A stretch of DNA of 45,570 nucleotides from an uncultured Lachnospiraceae bacterium (lineage in GTDB: Bacteria; Bacillota; Clostridia; Lachnospirales; Lachnospiraceae), in the NCBI GenBank assembly GCA_947174495.1, contig CAMWJC010000020.1:1-45570 (forward strand). Reading direction: 5' to 3'. Below the pieces are notes generated by a model, which did not search any database, had not been told where the DNA came from, and saw only the letters and a list, made by a program, of their open reading frames with translations. A program made the translations under genes and the position numbers. Below, in pieces: positions 17,003 through 25,927 of this stretch; position 1 is the first letter of the stretch, and each line of letters starts with the position of its first letter.

Positions 17003-19459
17003 TTGAGCAGTCAGAAATTTGGTTTTACGGATAAAGCAAAAACAGCCCTTAAGCTGGCGGAAAAAACGGCTGTGCGGATGCATGCAGGATATGTGGGAAC
17101 AGAGCATATTCTGGTGGGACTTTTAAAAGAAAATACAGGGGTGGCAGCCAAGGTTTTATCGGATAATGGTACGGATGAGGCTAAGATTATAGAAATGATA
17201 CAGGAGCTTATTGTACCGGATGGACTGGTGGCTGTTCTGGATAAGGAAAGTTATTCTCCAAGGGCACAGTTTGTCCTGGAGGAGGCACATAGACAAGCGG
17301 ATCGTTTCGCGGCAGAAAGAACAGGAACCGAACATATTCTCCTGGCTCTTTTGAAAGAGGGAGAGAATGTTGCGGTAAGATTATTAAACACCCTTGGAAT
17401 ATCTGTGCAGAAGCTTTACGCAGATACTCTTATTGCAATGGGAGAGGATGGAAATCTCTACAAAGAGGATTTGTCCAGAAAGCAAAGCCGGAAAAGCAAA
17501 CAGACTTCAACATTGGATCAATATAGTCGTAATCTTACAGCGCTTGCAGCAGAGGGAAAACTGGACCCCGTGATCGGCAGAGAAGATGAGATAAAGAGAG
17601 TTATTGAAATTTTAAGCCGAAGGACCAAAAATAACCCCTGTTTGATCGGAGAGCCCGGTGTGGGAAAAACAGCAGTCGTGGAAGGTCTGGCGCTTCGTAT
17701 TGCATCCGGAGAAGTACCGCTTACGGTACAGAATAAGAGAGTGCTGACACTGGATCTGTCCGGAATGGTGGCAGGCTCTAAGTACCGGGGTGAGTTTGAG
17801 GAGAGGATCAAAAAAGTAATTCGCGAAGTGCAGGAGGATGGAGATGTTATTTTGTTTTTGGATGAAATGCATACGATCATCGGTGCTGGCGGAGCGGAAG
17901 GAGCGATTGATGCTTCCAACATCTTAAAACCTTCTCTTGCAAGAGGAGAATTGCAGCTGATCGGGGCAACCACAGTAGCAGAATATCATAAGTATGTGGA
18001 AAAGGATGCGGCACTGGAGCGGCGTTTCCAGTCCGTGTATGTGGAGGAGCCTTCTATCGAGCAGGCGATTGATATATTAAAGGGGATTGCACCTAAGTAT
18101 GAAGAGCATCATAAGGTTGCGATTACCGATGAGGCAATCCGGGCAGCGGTTACGCTCTCCGAGAGATATATTAATGACCGGAATCTGCCGGACAAGGCAA
18201 TCGATTTGATCGACGAGGCGGCAGCAGCAGCCCGTCTTGCGAACATGCACGTATCGGAAAAGCTGAAGACGGCACAGCAGGCCATAAAAGAGATGGATCT
18301 TCAGATAGAAGAGTGTATTAAAGCAGAAGATTTTAAAGCTGCTTCAGAGCTTCGCGCGCAGCAGGATGAGATGATTCGCAAGTATGAGCGGGCAAGGGGA
18401 AAGAATCAAAGAAACCAGACGGAAAATAAGTTTTCTATTGGTGAAAATGAGATCGCTGAAGTAGTTTCTTCCTGGACAAAGGTTCCGGTAAAGAAACTGA
18501 CGGAAAAGGAAAGTGAACGTCTGCTAAAGTTGGAGAAGGTGCTTCATAAGCGTGTGATTGGTCAGAATGATGCGGTTACGGCAGTATCACAGGCAATCCG
18601 CCGGGGAAGAGTGGGATTGCAGGACCCGGGAAGACCGATTGGTTCCTTCTTGTTTTTGGGTCCTACCGGTGTGGGGAAAACCGAACTTTCCAAAGCACTT
18701 GCAGAGGCAATGTTCGGATCGGAAAATGCATTGATACGTGTGGACATGTCAGAGTATATGGAAGGACACTCCGTGTCGAAAATGATTGGGTCCCCTCCGG
18801 GATATGTGGGATTTGAAGAGGGCGGACAGCTCAGTGAGAAGATTCGAAAGAATCCTTATTCCGTGGTTTTGTTTGATGAAATTGAGAAGGCCCATCCGGA
18901 TGTGTTTAACGTTCTTCTGCAGGTGTTGGATGATGGGCATATTACCGATTCCAAAGGAAGAAAGGTAAGCTTTAAAAACACCATATTGATTATGACTTCC
19001 AATGCAGGTGCCCAGAGAATTGTAGAGCCGAAGAATCTGGGATTTTCCACCGAGACCAGCAAGGAACAGGACTATGAGAAGATGAAGACGGGTGTTATGG
19101 AGGAAGTCAAAAAGCTTTTCAAGCCTGAATTCATTAATCGTATTGATGAGATTATGGTATTTAAACCGCTTGGCAAGGAAGAGATGCATGAGATCGTAAA
19201 TTTACTATGTGATACGCTTGCTAAGCGCTGTAGGACGCAGATGCAGATAGAAATCACTTTCCGGCCGACTCTTAAGGAGCATTTGGTTACCAAATACTCA
19301 GATGCAAAGATGGGTGCGCGTCCTTTAAAGAGAGCAATACAGAATGTGGTGGAGAATCAGCTTGCGGAAGAAATCCTGGCAGGACGTATCAAATCCGGAG
19401 ATACGGTGGCGGTGGGATTCCGTAAGGAACAAGTTGCTTTTGATGTAAAAGAAAAGTAG
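17003..19459 (+). CDS. clpC: ATP-dependent Clp protease ATP-binding subunit ClpC
   Basis: This 818-residue Hsp100 unfoldase feeds substrates to ClpP. The N-terminal Clp-N double repeat covers residues about 5-145. AAA module 1 has Walker A GEPGVGKT near 216 and DEMHTIIGAGG. A coiled middle with a UVR motif lies near 430-455. AAA module 2 has Walker A GPTGVGKT near 553 and SEYMEGHSVSKMIGSPPGYVG. The start is TTG at 17003 with GGAGGAG (16990-16996) 6 nt upstream, giving MSSQKFGFTDKAK; ATG codons at 16979 and 16988 lie inside the regulator and upstream of that site. ctsR, mcsA and mcsB, common neighbours in Firmicutes, are absent. Confidence 0.95.
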   Translation: MSSQKFGFTDKAKTALKLAEKTAVRMHAGYVGTEHILVGLLKENTGVAAKVLSDNGTDEAKIIEMIQELIVPDGLVAVLDKESYSPRAQFVLEEAHRQADRFAAERTGTEHILLALLKEGENVAVRLLNTLGISVQKLYADTLIAMGEDGNLYKEDLSRKQSRKSKQTSTLDQYSRNLTALAAEGKLDPVIGREDEIKRVIEILSRRTKNNPCLIGEPGVGKTAVVEGLALRIASGEVPLTVQNKRVLTLDLSGMVAGSKYRGEFEERIKKVIREVQEDGDVILFLDEMHTIIGAGGAEGAIDASNILKPSLARGELQLIGATTVAEYHKYVEKDAALERRFQSVYVEEPSIEQAIDILKGIAPKYEEHHKVAITDEAIRAAVTLSERYINDRNLPDKAIDLIDEAAAAARLANMHVSEKLKTAQQAIKEMDLQIEECIKAEDFKAASELRAQQDEMIRKYERARGKNQRNQTENKFSIGENEIAEVVSSWTKVPVKKLTEKESERLLKLEKVLHKRVIGQNDAVTAVSQAIRRGRVGLQDPGRPIGSFLFLGPTGVGKTELSKALAEAMFGSENALIRVDMSEYMEGHSVSKMIGSPPGYVGFEEGGQLSEKIRKNPYSVVLFDEIEKAHPDVFNVLLQVLDDGHITDSKGRKVSFKNTILIMTSNAGAQRIVEPKNLGFSTETSKEQDYEKMKTGVMEEVKKLFKPEFINRIDEIMVFKPLGKEEMHEIVNLLCDTLAKRCRTQMQIEITFRPTLKEHLVTKYSDAKMGARPLKRAIQNVVENQLAEEILAGRIKSGDTVAVGFRKEQVAFDVKEK

Positions 19460-19527
19460 ATTTTTGAGAGAAAATATATTATACTAAGATTAATAAAGAC
19501 CAAAGAAATGTCAGGAGGACTTAAGAA

Positions 19528-19938
19528 ATGGCTGTTGTAGAGGAACTGCTTCGCTCGGAAGGAGACGGTACGATCAGCTTCGGCAATCATTTGCTGGAAA
19601 ACAAAGCGAAGGTAGAGGATTTTGAACATTGCGGGGATCTGTATAAGGTTAAGACCTACAAAGCAATGACTAAACTGGAACGGAACGGAATGTTTGCTTA
19701 TGAGTCAGTTCCGGGAACCAGTGTTCTTAACTTTTCAGAGACTGCGGACGGAGTCAGCTTTAAGGCAGAGGGTGTCGAGGATGCACAGATAACCCTTGGA
19801 CTTGAAGAAGACACTGAGTACGAAGTGTTCATTGATGACAAGAGTATTGGCAAAATGAAGACAAATCTTGGCGGAAAGATGAACATTAGTGTAGAGCTGG
19901 GGGCAGACAAAGAAGTGGGCATTAAAGTAACCAGATAG
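19528..19938 (+). CDS. Conserved 136-residue protein of unknown function
   Basis: The protein begins MAVVEELLRSEGDGTISFGN and appears all-beta, with two halves: about residues 15-75 (YKVKTYKAMTKLERNGMF) and 80-136, which ends in a strand-rich GGKMNISVELG segment. Similar short Lachnospiraceae proteins have sometimes been labelled 'endosialidase' in databases, but nothing here resembles a sialidase catalytic domain, so that label should not be trusted. There is no signal peptide or membrane helix. AGGAGG stands upstream of the ATG. It lies between clpC and radA, same strand. Confidence 0.7.
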   Translation: MAVVEELLRSEGDGTISFGNHLLENKAKVEDFEHCGDLYKVKTYKAMTKLERNGMFAYESVPGTSVLNFSETADGVSFKAEGVEDAQITLGLEEDTEYEVFIDDKSIGKMKTNLGGKMNISVELGADKEVGIKVTR

Positions 19939-19980
19939 AGATCAAAAGTGTATGTGTTACAGGCACTTTATGAAACAAAG

Positions 19981-20005
19981 GGGGAACTGCTTTAAGCAGT
20001 TCCCC
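19981..20005. other. Strong GC-rich hairpin between the 136-residue gene and radA
   Basis: GGGGAACTGCTT (19981-19992) and AAGCAGTTCCCC (19994-20005) are perfect complements. In RNA this gives at least 10 bp with a 5-nt loop. No T-run follows on the plus strand. It may act as an RNA stability or pausing element. Confidence 0.55.
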
Positions 20006-20037
20006 GTCTCATATAATAAGAAAGTAAAGGACGAGTT

Positions 20038-21408
20038 ATGGCAAAAGGGAAATCATCTACCATATTTTATTGTCAGAATTGCGGATATGAATCCGCAAAA
20101 TGGATGGGGCAATGTCCGGGATGCCATCAGTGGAACACCTTTGTGGAGGAGACGATCTCTTTGGCAGGGAGCGGAAAGTCTGGAACTATGCGTACTGCGC
20201 AAGTATCGGGTAAACCAGTATCTCTCAAAGAGATTTCTTTAGAGGATGAGGATCGTCTTACAACTCATAGCGGAGAGCTGGACCGGGTCTTGGGAGGCGG
20301 ACTGGTAAGAGGTTCTCTGACGTTGGTTGGAGGTGACCCGGGTATCGGTAAATCCACACTTCTGTTGCAGGTGTGCAGAATGCTGGCGGCAGATGAGAGG
20401 GAAGTGCTTTATGTTTCCGGAGAGGAATCCTTAAAACAAATCAAACTGCGGGCAAACCGTATTGGAGAATTTAATGAGCATCTGAAATTGTTATGCGAGA
20501 CCAGTCTTGGAACGATTGAGGAAACAATACGTCGTATGAAGCCGGATGTTGTGGTTATTGATTCCATTCAAACCATGTATCAGGAAAGCATTTCTTCTGC
20601 TCCTGGAAGTATTTCCCAGGTCAGAGAGGCTACTGGTGTACTCCTGCAGCTTGCCAAAGGACTGAATATTTCTGTTTTTATTGTTGGTCATGTAACCAAG
20701 GAAGGAACCGTAGCCGGCCCCAGAGTTTTGGAGCATATGGTAGATACGGTTTTATATTTTGAGGGAGACAGGCATGCATCTTATCGGATTTTACGGGGCG
20801 TAAAAAACCGATTTGGTTCTACCAATGAGATTGGTGTTTTTGAGATGGCGGCGGAAGGACTCAGGGAGGTAGAGAATCCGTCTGAATTTATGCTCAGTGG
20901 AAAGCCCGAACATGCCAGCGGTTCCGTTGTGGTATGTTCCATGGAGGGGACGCGTCCTATGCTGGTGGAAATACAGGCTCTTGTATGTCACAGCAGCTTT
21001 GGTATTCCCAGAAGACAGACAACCGGAACCGATTTTAACAGGGTGAATTTATTGATTGCGGTCCTGGAAAAGAGACTGGGACTTCAGATGGGCAATTGTG
21101 ATGCTTATGTGAATATAGCTGGCGGCATTCGGATACAGGAGCCGGCAGTGGATCTGGGAATTGTAATGGCGCTGGTTTCCAGTTTTAAGAATAGAAGTAT
21201 TGATGATAAGATGATCGCATTCGGGGAGGTTGGCCTTAGTGGGGAAGTGCGTGGAGTTAGTATGGTACAGGCACGGGTACAGGAGGCCAAGAAGCTTGGA
21301 TTTACCTCCTGTGTGATTCCCAAGGTATGCATGGAGGCAGTGAAGGATATTACCGGAATTAAAGTGATTGGGGCAGGCAGCGTAGCGGATGCCATTGATC
21401 TTTTGTAA
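20038..21408 (+). CDS. radA: DNA repair protein RadA (Sms)
   Basis: The 456-residue protein promotes branch migration in recombinational repair. It has the N-terminal C4 zinc finger (CQNC...CPGC, Cys12/15/26/29), a RecA-like ATPase with Walker A GGDPGIGKST near residue 98, the RadA-specific KNRFG motif near residue 262, and a C-terminal Lon-protease-like domain (DLGIVMALVSS, VGLSGEVRGV). AAAGGACGAG precedes the ATG. Length and motif order are normal. Confidence 0.96.
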   Translation: MAKGKSSTIFYCQNCGYESAKWMGQCPGCHQWNTFVEETISLAGSGKSGTMRTAQVSGKPVSLKEISLEDEDRLTTHSGELDRVLGGGLVRGSLTLVGGDPGIGKSTLLLQVCRMLAADEREVLYVSGEESLKQIKLRANRIGEFNEHLKLLCETSLGTIEETIRRMKPDVVVIDSIQTMYQESISSAPGSISQVREATGVLLQLAKGLNISVFIVGHVTKEGTVAGPRVLEHMVDTVLYFEGDRHASYRILRGVKNRFGSTNEIGVFEMAAEGLREVENPSEFMLSGKPEHASGSVVVCSMEGTRPMLVEIQALVCHSSFGIPRRQTTGTDFNRVNLLIAVLEKRLGLQMGNCDAYVNIAGGIRIQEPAVDLGIVMALVSSFKNRSIDDKMIAFGEVGLSGEVRGVSMVQARVQEAKKLGFTSCVIPKVCMEAVKDITGIKVIGAGSVADAIDLL

Positions 21409-21511
21409 AATGTGACAAAAGTATGACAAATTTTAACAAAATTATAAATAAAAGTATTCAAAACCTTCTGGTTGTGATAAAATAGTACAATCAGGATAAA
21501 AGGAGCGAAAG

Positions 21512-22621
21512 ATGGAAAAGAAGAAATGGGTGAAGCATATACCATTATTCATCATTGAAATACTTGTACTTGTGGCAGCAATTGCCGTATTGCTTGTGGT
21601 ACTGCGTACTACCGGAGAGCATGGCGTTAAAAAGGATATTATTGACGAGGAACAGATAGCAGTTAATGAGGAAGTAAAGAAAAAGGTAACGGAGTCAAAG
21701 GAACCGGATAAAGTAAATGAATACACGGGAATTTACAATATCGCCTTTTTTGGTGTGGATGCCAGGGATGAGAATCTTGGAAAAGGTAATAACAGAAGTG
21801 ATACCATTATGATCTGCTCTATTGATATGGACAAGCATGAAGTGCGTCTTATTTCGGTTTACAGGGATACTTACCTTAACATAGGAAATGACGTTTACAA
21901 AAAGTGTAACGCTGCATATGCCTTTGGCGGTCCAAAGCAGGCGCTTGGTATGATCAATATGAATACGGATCTGTATATTACGGATTATGTGACAGTAGGA
22001 TTTGAGGGCCTGAAGGAGGCAGTAGATGCTCTTGGCGGTATTGAAATGGAAGTGACCGAAGCGGAAATTCAACATTTAAATAATTATCAGATCAGTATGG
22101 TGGGAACTACTGAGGATGGTAAGACTTATGTGGCATCGGAAGGCGTGGATTATATTCCGGTCACAGAACCGGGGATGCAGACACTAAACGGACTTCAGGC
22201 AACTGCTTATTGCAGAATCCGGCACGTGGGGAATGATTTTCAACGTACGGAGAGACAGAGAAATGTTTTGATTGCTATGATGGAAAAAGCCAAAAAGTCA
22301 TCTTTAGGAACACTGATGGATGCAGCAAATGCGGTCCTTCCTCACATTGTAACATCTGTTGATGTGGAAGACATGCTTCCATTACTTAGTATGATCGGGG
22401 ATTATAAGGTGACGATCAGCGATGGATTTCCTTTCAGAAATATGTTGAACGGCGGACCGATCAGAACAGAAGGGGAATGTATTGTACCTGTTTCACTGGA
22501 GGATAATGTAGTGAAGCTTCATGAGCTGCTTTTTCCTGAGGAAGAATATGAACCCTCTGAGGAATTGAAAAGTTACAGTAAAATCGTAGAGGAAGACACA
22601 AAAGATTACCTTCGATATTAA
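21512..22621 (+). CDS. LytR-CpsA-Psr (LCP) family protein
   Basis: The 369-residue protein has one membrane helix near the N-terminus (about residues 12-30) and an extracytoplasmic LCP domain with the conserved segments FGVDARDENLGKGNNRSDTI, ISVYRDTYLNI and YCRIRHVGNDFQRTERQRNV. LCP proteins attach teichoic acids or other anionic glycopolymers to peptidoglycan from lipid carriers. The Arg and Asp residues that bind the pyrophosphate are present. AAAGGAG lies before the ATG. The gene precedes tRNA-Trp; the acceptor polymer cannot be told from this window. Confidence 0.92.
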   Translation: MEKKKWVKHIPLFIIEILVLVAAIAVLLVVLRTTGEHGVKKDIIDEEQIAVNEEVKKKVTESKEPDKVNEYTGIYNIAFFGVDARDENLGKGNNRSDTIMICSIDMDKHEVRLISVYRDTYLNIGNDVYKKCNAAYAFGGPKQALGMINMNTDLYITDYVTVGFEGLKEAVDALGGIEMEVTEAEIQHLNNYQISMVGTTEDGKTYVASEGVDYIPVTEPGMQTLNGLQATAYCRIRHVGNDFQRTERQRNVLIAMMEKAKKSSLGTLMDAANAVLPHIVTSVDVEDMLPLLSMIGDYKVTISDGFPFRNMLNGGPIRTEGECIVPVSLEDNVVKLHELLFPEEEYEPSEELKSYSKIVEEDTKDYLRY

Positions 22622-22673
22622 ATATCAGAAATAAATCTACAGATAAATTTTTGATTTGATATGGAATAATGTG

Positions 22674-22703
22674 TTGACAGGAAATGGACAGATAGGCTAT
22701 AAT
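22674..22703 (+). promoter_or_regulatory. Consensus sigma-A promoter of tRNA-Trp
   Basis: TTGACA (22674-22679) and TATAAT (22698-22703) are perfect consensus hexamers with an 18-bp spacer, about 32 bp before the mature tRNA. The short leader can form a hairpin, GGTGGTTG (22711-22718) with CAATCACC (22723-22730). Confidence 0.85.
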
Positions 22704-22734
22704 AGCATTCGGTGGTTGTAAGCAATCACCATAA

Positions 22735-22805
22735 AGGGGCATAGTTCAAAGGTAGAACAGCGGTCTCCAAAACCGTCGATGTGGGTTCGATTCCTACTGC
22801 CCCTG
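22735..22805 (+). tRNA. tRNA-Trp (anticodon CCA)
   Basis: A 71-nt cloverleaf: acceptor stem AGGGGCA (22735-22741) with TGCCCCT (22798-22804) and discriminator G22805; D-arm GTTC/GAAC; anticodon arm GCGGT/ACCGT with anticodon CCA at 22767-22769; T-arm GTGGG/CCTAC with loop TTCGATT. The 3' CCA is not encoded. A consensus promoter and a terminator flank it, so it is an independent transcript. Confidence 0.97.
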
Positions 22806-22829
22806 CTCAGGAAAATAAGAGATCATGGA

Positions 22830-22862
22830 GTGTTAGAAACTCAGGTTTTCTAACACTTTTTT
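22830..22862 (+). terminator. Rho-independent terminator of tRNA-Trp
   Basis: GTGTTAGAAA (22830-22839) pairs perfectly with TTTCTAACAC (22847-22856), followed by TTTTTT (22857-22862). It ends transcription just before the TIR-domain gene. Confidence 0.88.
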
Positions 22863-22885
22863 GCTTATAATGTTGAGAGGTGTAT

Positions 22886-25800
22886 ATGAAATATGATGCA
22901 TTTATCAGCTACCGCCATGCGGAGCTGGATCTACATATTGCGAAGAAGCTTCATAAAGGACTTGAAACCTATAAGGTGCCCAGAGCAGTTGCCCAAAAAT
23001 CCGGAAAGAAGAACATCAGGCGGGTATTTCGTGATCAGGAGGAGCTCCCAATAGGAAGTGATCTGGGAGATAATATCGAGACTGCCCTGACAGAGTCAGA
23101 GTTTTTGATCGTAGTCTGTTCGCCAAGAACCCCGGAGTCTTATTGGGTGCGCAAAGAAATAGAAACCTTTATCAAGCTGCATGACAGAGAGCATGTGCTG
23201 GCAGTGCTGATAGAAGGGGAGCCGGATCAATCATTTCCGGCGGAACTTCTGACAGATGATGAGGGCAATCCGGTGGAACCGCTGGCTGCAGATGTAAGAG
23301 GCGGATCGTGGCGCGAGATTAACAGAAAGCTGAAAACGGAAATTGTGCGTCTTGCAGCGCCGCTGCTTGGCTGTAGTTATGATGATTTAAGGCAGCGGCA
23401 CAGAGAGCGCAAAATGAAAAGAGCCGCAGTGGTACTGGCAGCAGTGACGGTGGCAGCGATATTGTTTGGCATTTACAGCGCTTATAATGCCGCGATGATC
23501 CGTCAAAATTATGAGGGAAAGCAGCGGAATCAGTCCAAGTATCTGGCGGACACCTCCCTTAATCTGTTAGAAGAGGGAGACCGCCGTGCAGCAGTGCTGG
23601 TGGCACTGGAGGCACTACCGGGAGAGGAAGGCGATAGACCCTATGTGGCGGAAGCCCAGTATGCATTAAGTCAGGCACTTTATTGCTATGATGGAGGACA
23701 TGACCTGAAGCCGGATCGTATCTTGCAGCATGATCAGCCGATCAGCGATTTTTGGCTCAGCCAGGATGCCGCCATGGCAGTGACGATCGATCAGGGAAAT
23801 AATGTGTATGTGTGGGATGTGAATAACGGAAAGAAGCTTTTGCAGATCGCCCCCACAGTGGAGGACACATTTGGCTTTGTGAATGAAGTAAGAGGGGTAA
23901 TCATCTGTGAGGATAGTGTCATTTTGAGTGAGAGTGAGAGTCTGCGGGCTGTTTCTCTTGATGGGCAGGAAAAGTGGCGTGTGGATAAATCGGAATGGAC
24001 GACGCTGTACTGCAAATTTGATGAAGAGGCTATGATAGCTGCCTGTGTGGGAAGTGATCAGGTGGATTTTTATAATATAAGCAACGGAGAACTGCTTGGC
24101 AGTATGCCTAATGAGCAGGAGACCTCCTACTCTTCAGTGATGGCGTTTAATATGGAACATACAAAATTTGCGGTTTGCCATCAAGCTTCCAGAGAAGGAA
24201 GGGAAGCAGGCTGCATCAGCATATATGATTTTGAAACCCGGGAAGTAACCAGTGTGGAGACGACTGCAAATTCTATCAGTGCAATTGCGTTTACAACTGA
24301 TGGTCACCTGGTGGCGGCTTCTCTGGAAATCAATGAACTTTTAAATTTTGACCTGGCATCGTCAGAGGGGTATATTGAAAAGATTAATTATAAGACGGGA
24401 GAGATCCTCTGGCAGAATACATATGAATATCAGATAATAGGGTATGAATCTGCTGTTGCGCTGATTAGATGCAGGGCTTATACAGAGAAGAAAACAGGGC
24501 AGCAGCATGATGAAGTTCTGATGTCAACAGATAATACCGCATATACATGGGATAATGCCACCGGTGACCTGATTGCGCAGGTACGGACGGACAGCGGAAT
24601 TGACAGCTTTCTCGTGGCGGCGGACAAGGGAACCGCATTCTTGGCGGGAAGCAACGGGACGATTGATATAGTGGATATGACGGAAGGTTTCCGGTATTCT
24701 GCGTTTGCAATCCAAACCAATTCAAACCTTAGGGATGTTTCCATTAAAAATAGCGTGATGGCAGTGCGTGCCTTTGCTTCTCCCGACCTGAAAATTTTTA
24801 GATATCATAAAAACCCCGGCAAGACAGAGCTGAAAGAATACGAGAGCAGCATTAGCAGCGTGCAAGTTTCTCCGGCGGAAACATATTATGCGGTGAGAGC
24901 CTATGATCCTTACTTAAAAATATTATTTTATCGAACACAAGACAATAAACTTGTGGATATGTGGACCAATGTAGAAGAAAAAGGGATTGAGGATTGTGTG
25001 TTTGTTGAGGATACGATTTATTTGATTGTTTGTTCCGACGGAAGCCTGTGCTTTTGTGATATAGAGTCAGGTGAAAAGGAAATTTTGCATGAGAATTCAG
25101 ATTTTAGAAATACAACGTGCTGTTTTGATAAAAGGAAATCCAAGGCTTTTCTATACAGCAACCGGCAGTATGTGGTCGTTGACTTAAAACAAAGGGAGAT
25201 AGTGGCTTTAGGTGAGACGGAAGGATATATTTGGGGAGGTGTTCTGGCGGAAGATGGAAAGAATGCTTTTTGCAGTATTAAGGAGAAAGGGGTGTGTATT
25301 TTTGATCCTGAAACAGGAAATGCTGACCAGATAGAAATTGAAGGGTATCAGGTATTGAATAGTAATAGTACGCACGTAGAAAAATCCTTTGCAGCCAGTG
25401 GAGATGGGATGCTGTTAGCAGTTAGCTGTCAGGACAATGTGATCCGGGTGCTGGACTTGGAAAAAATGGCAACGATAGCAGAAATTCCCTTTTCAGGGGT
25501 AAGCCGGTGTATGATAAAATTTTCCGAGGACTGCAGGCAGATCATGATGCAGGGGGACGATTATTATTTCCGGGTATATGATCTGGAAAAGAAGGAATTT
25601 ATTCATATCTCCATTGATCAGTATAATGAGATCAGTGAAATATTGACTGCTGAGGGACAAGGCACGATCAGTCTGCTGACATCCTCAGATATGATTATTT
25701 TAGACCGGAATGATTATGAAAGGATTGCGCAGATTGAGGGTGGCAGGGCATATTTGCCGGAAAATGCACGGATTTTGTGCGGATATCTTGGACAGTTGTA

Positions 25801-25906
25801 TCAGCTTCCTTATATGACCCTTGATATGCTGCGTGAGGAGGCGCAGGTTCAATTTGCGGGGGAGGAACTGACAGAACTGGAAAAGACGAGGTTCCATGTA
25901 GAGTAA
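22886..25906 (+). CDS. TIR-domain, single-pass membrane protein with a long WD40-like beta-propeller region
   Basis: The 1006-residue protein has an N-terminal bacterial TIR domain (residues 1-165: YDAFISYRH, VFRDQEELPIGSDL, FLIVVCSPRTPESYWVRKEIE). Glu91 in WVRKE matches the place of the catalytic Glu in NAD-cleaving TIRs. A basic stretch (RQRHRERKMKR, about 169-179) precedes one membrane helix (about 180-200), then a helical segment (SLNLLEEGDRRAAVLVALEALP), then about 750 residues of WD40/propeller-like strands. By the positive-inside rule the TIR is cytoplasmic and the propeller outside. ATG 22886 is chosen with GAGAGG 5 nt upstream over GTG 22880. NADase activity and a sensing role are inferences. 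Confidence 0.88.
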   Translation: MKYDAFISYRHAELDLHIAKKLHKGLETYKVPRAVAQKSGKKNIRRVFRDQEELPIGSDLGDNIETALTESEFLIVVCSPRTPESYWVRKEIETFIKLHDREHVLAVLIEGEPDQSFPAELLTDDEGNPVEPLAADVRGGSWREINRKLKTEIVRLAAPLLGCSYDDLRQRHRERKMKRAAVVLAAVTVAAILFGIYSAYNAAMIRQNYEGKQRNQSKYLADTSLNLLEEGDRRAAVLVALEALPGEEGDRPYVAEAQYALSQALYCYDGGHDLKPDRILQHDQPISDFWLSQDAAMAVTIDQGNNVYVWDVNNGKKLLQIAPTVEDTFGFVNEVRGVIICEDSVILSESESLRAVSLDGQEKWRVDKSEWTTLYCKFDEEAMIAACVGSDQVDFYNISNGELLGSMPNEQETSYSSVMAFNMEHTKFAVCHQASREGREAGCISIYDFETREVTSVETTANSISAIAFTTDGHLVAASLEINELLNFDLASSEGYIEKINYKTGEILWQNTYEYQIIGYESAVALIRCRAYTEKKTGQQHDEVLMSTDNTAYTWDNATGDLIAQVRTDSGIDSFLVAADKGTAFLAGSNGTIDIVDMTEGFRYSAFAIQTNSNLRDVSIKNSVMAVRAFASPDLKIFRYHKNPGKTELKEYESSISSVQVSPAETYYAVRAYDPYLKILFYRTQDNKLVDMWTNVEEKGIEDCVFVEDTIYLIVCSDGSLCFCDIESGEKEILHENSDFRNTTCCFDKRKSKAFLYSNRQYVVVDLKQREIVALGETEGYIWGGVLAEDGKNAFCSIKEKGVCIFDPETGNADQIEIEGYQVLNSNSTHVEKSFAASGDGMLLAVSCQDNVIRVLDLEKMATIAEIPFSGVSRCMIKFSEDCRQIMMQGDDYYFRVYDLEKKEFIHISIDQYNEISEILTAEGQGTISLLTSSDMIILDRNDYERIAQIEGGRAYLPENARILCGYLGQLYQLPYMTLDMLREEAQVQFAGEELTELEKTRFHVE

Positions 25907-25927
25907 GTTTAACGAGAGGAGAAGGGC

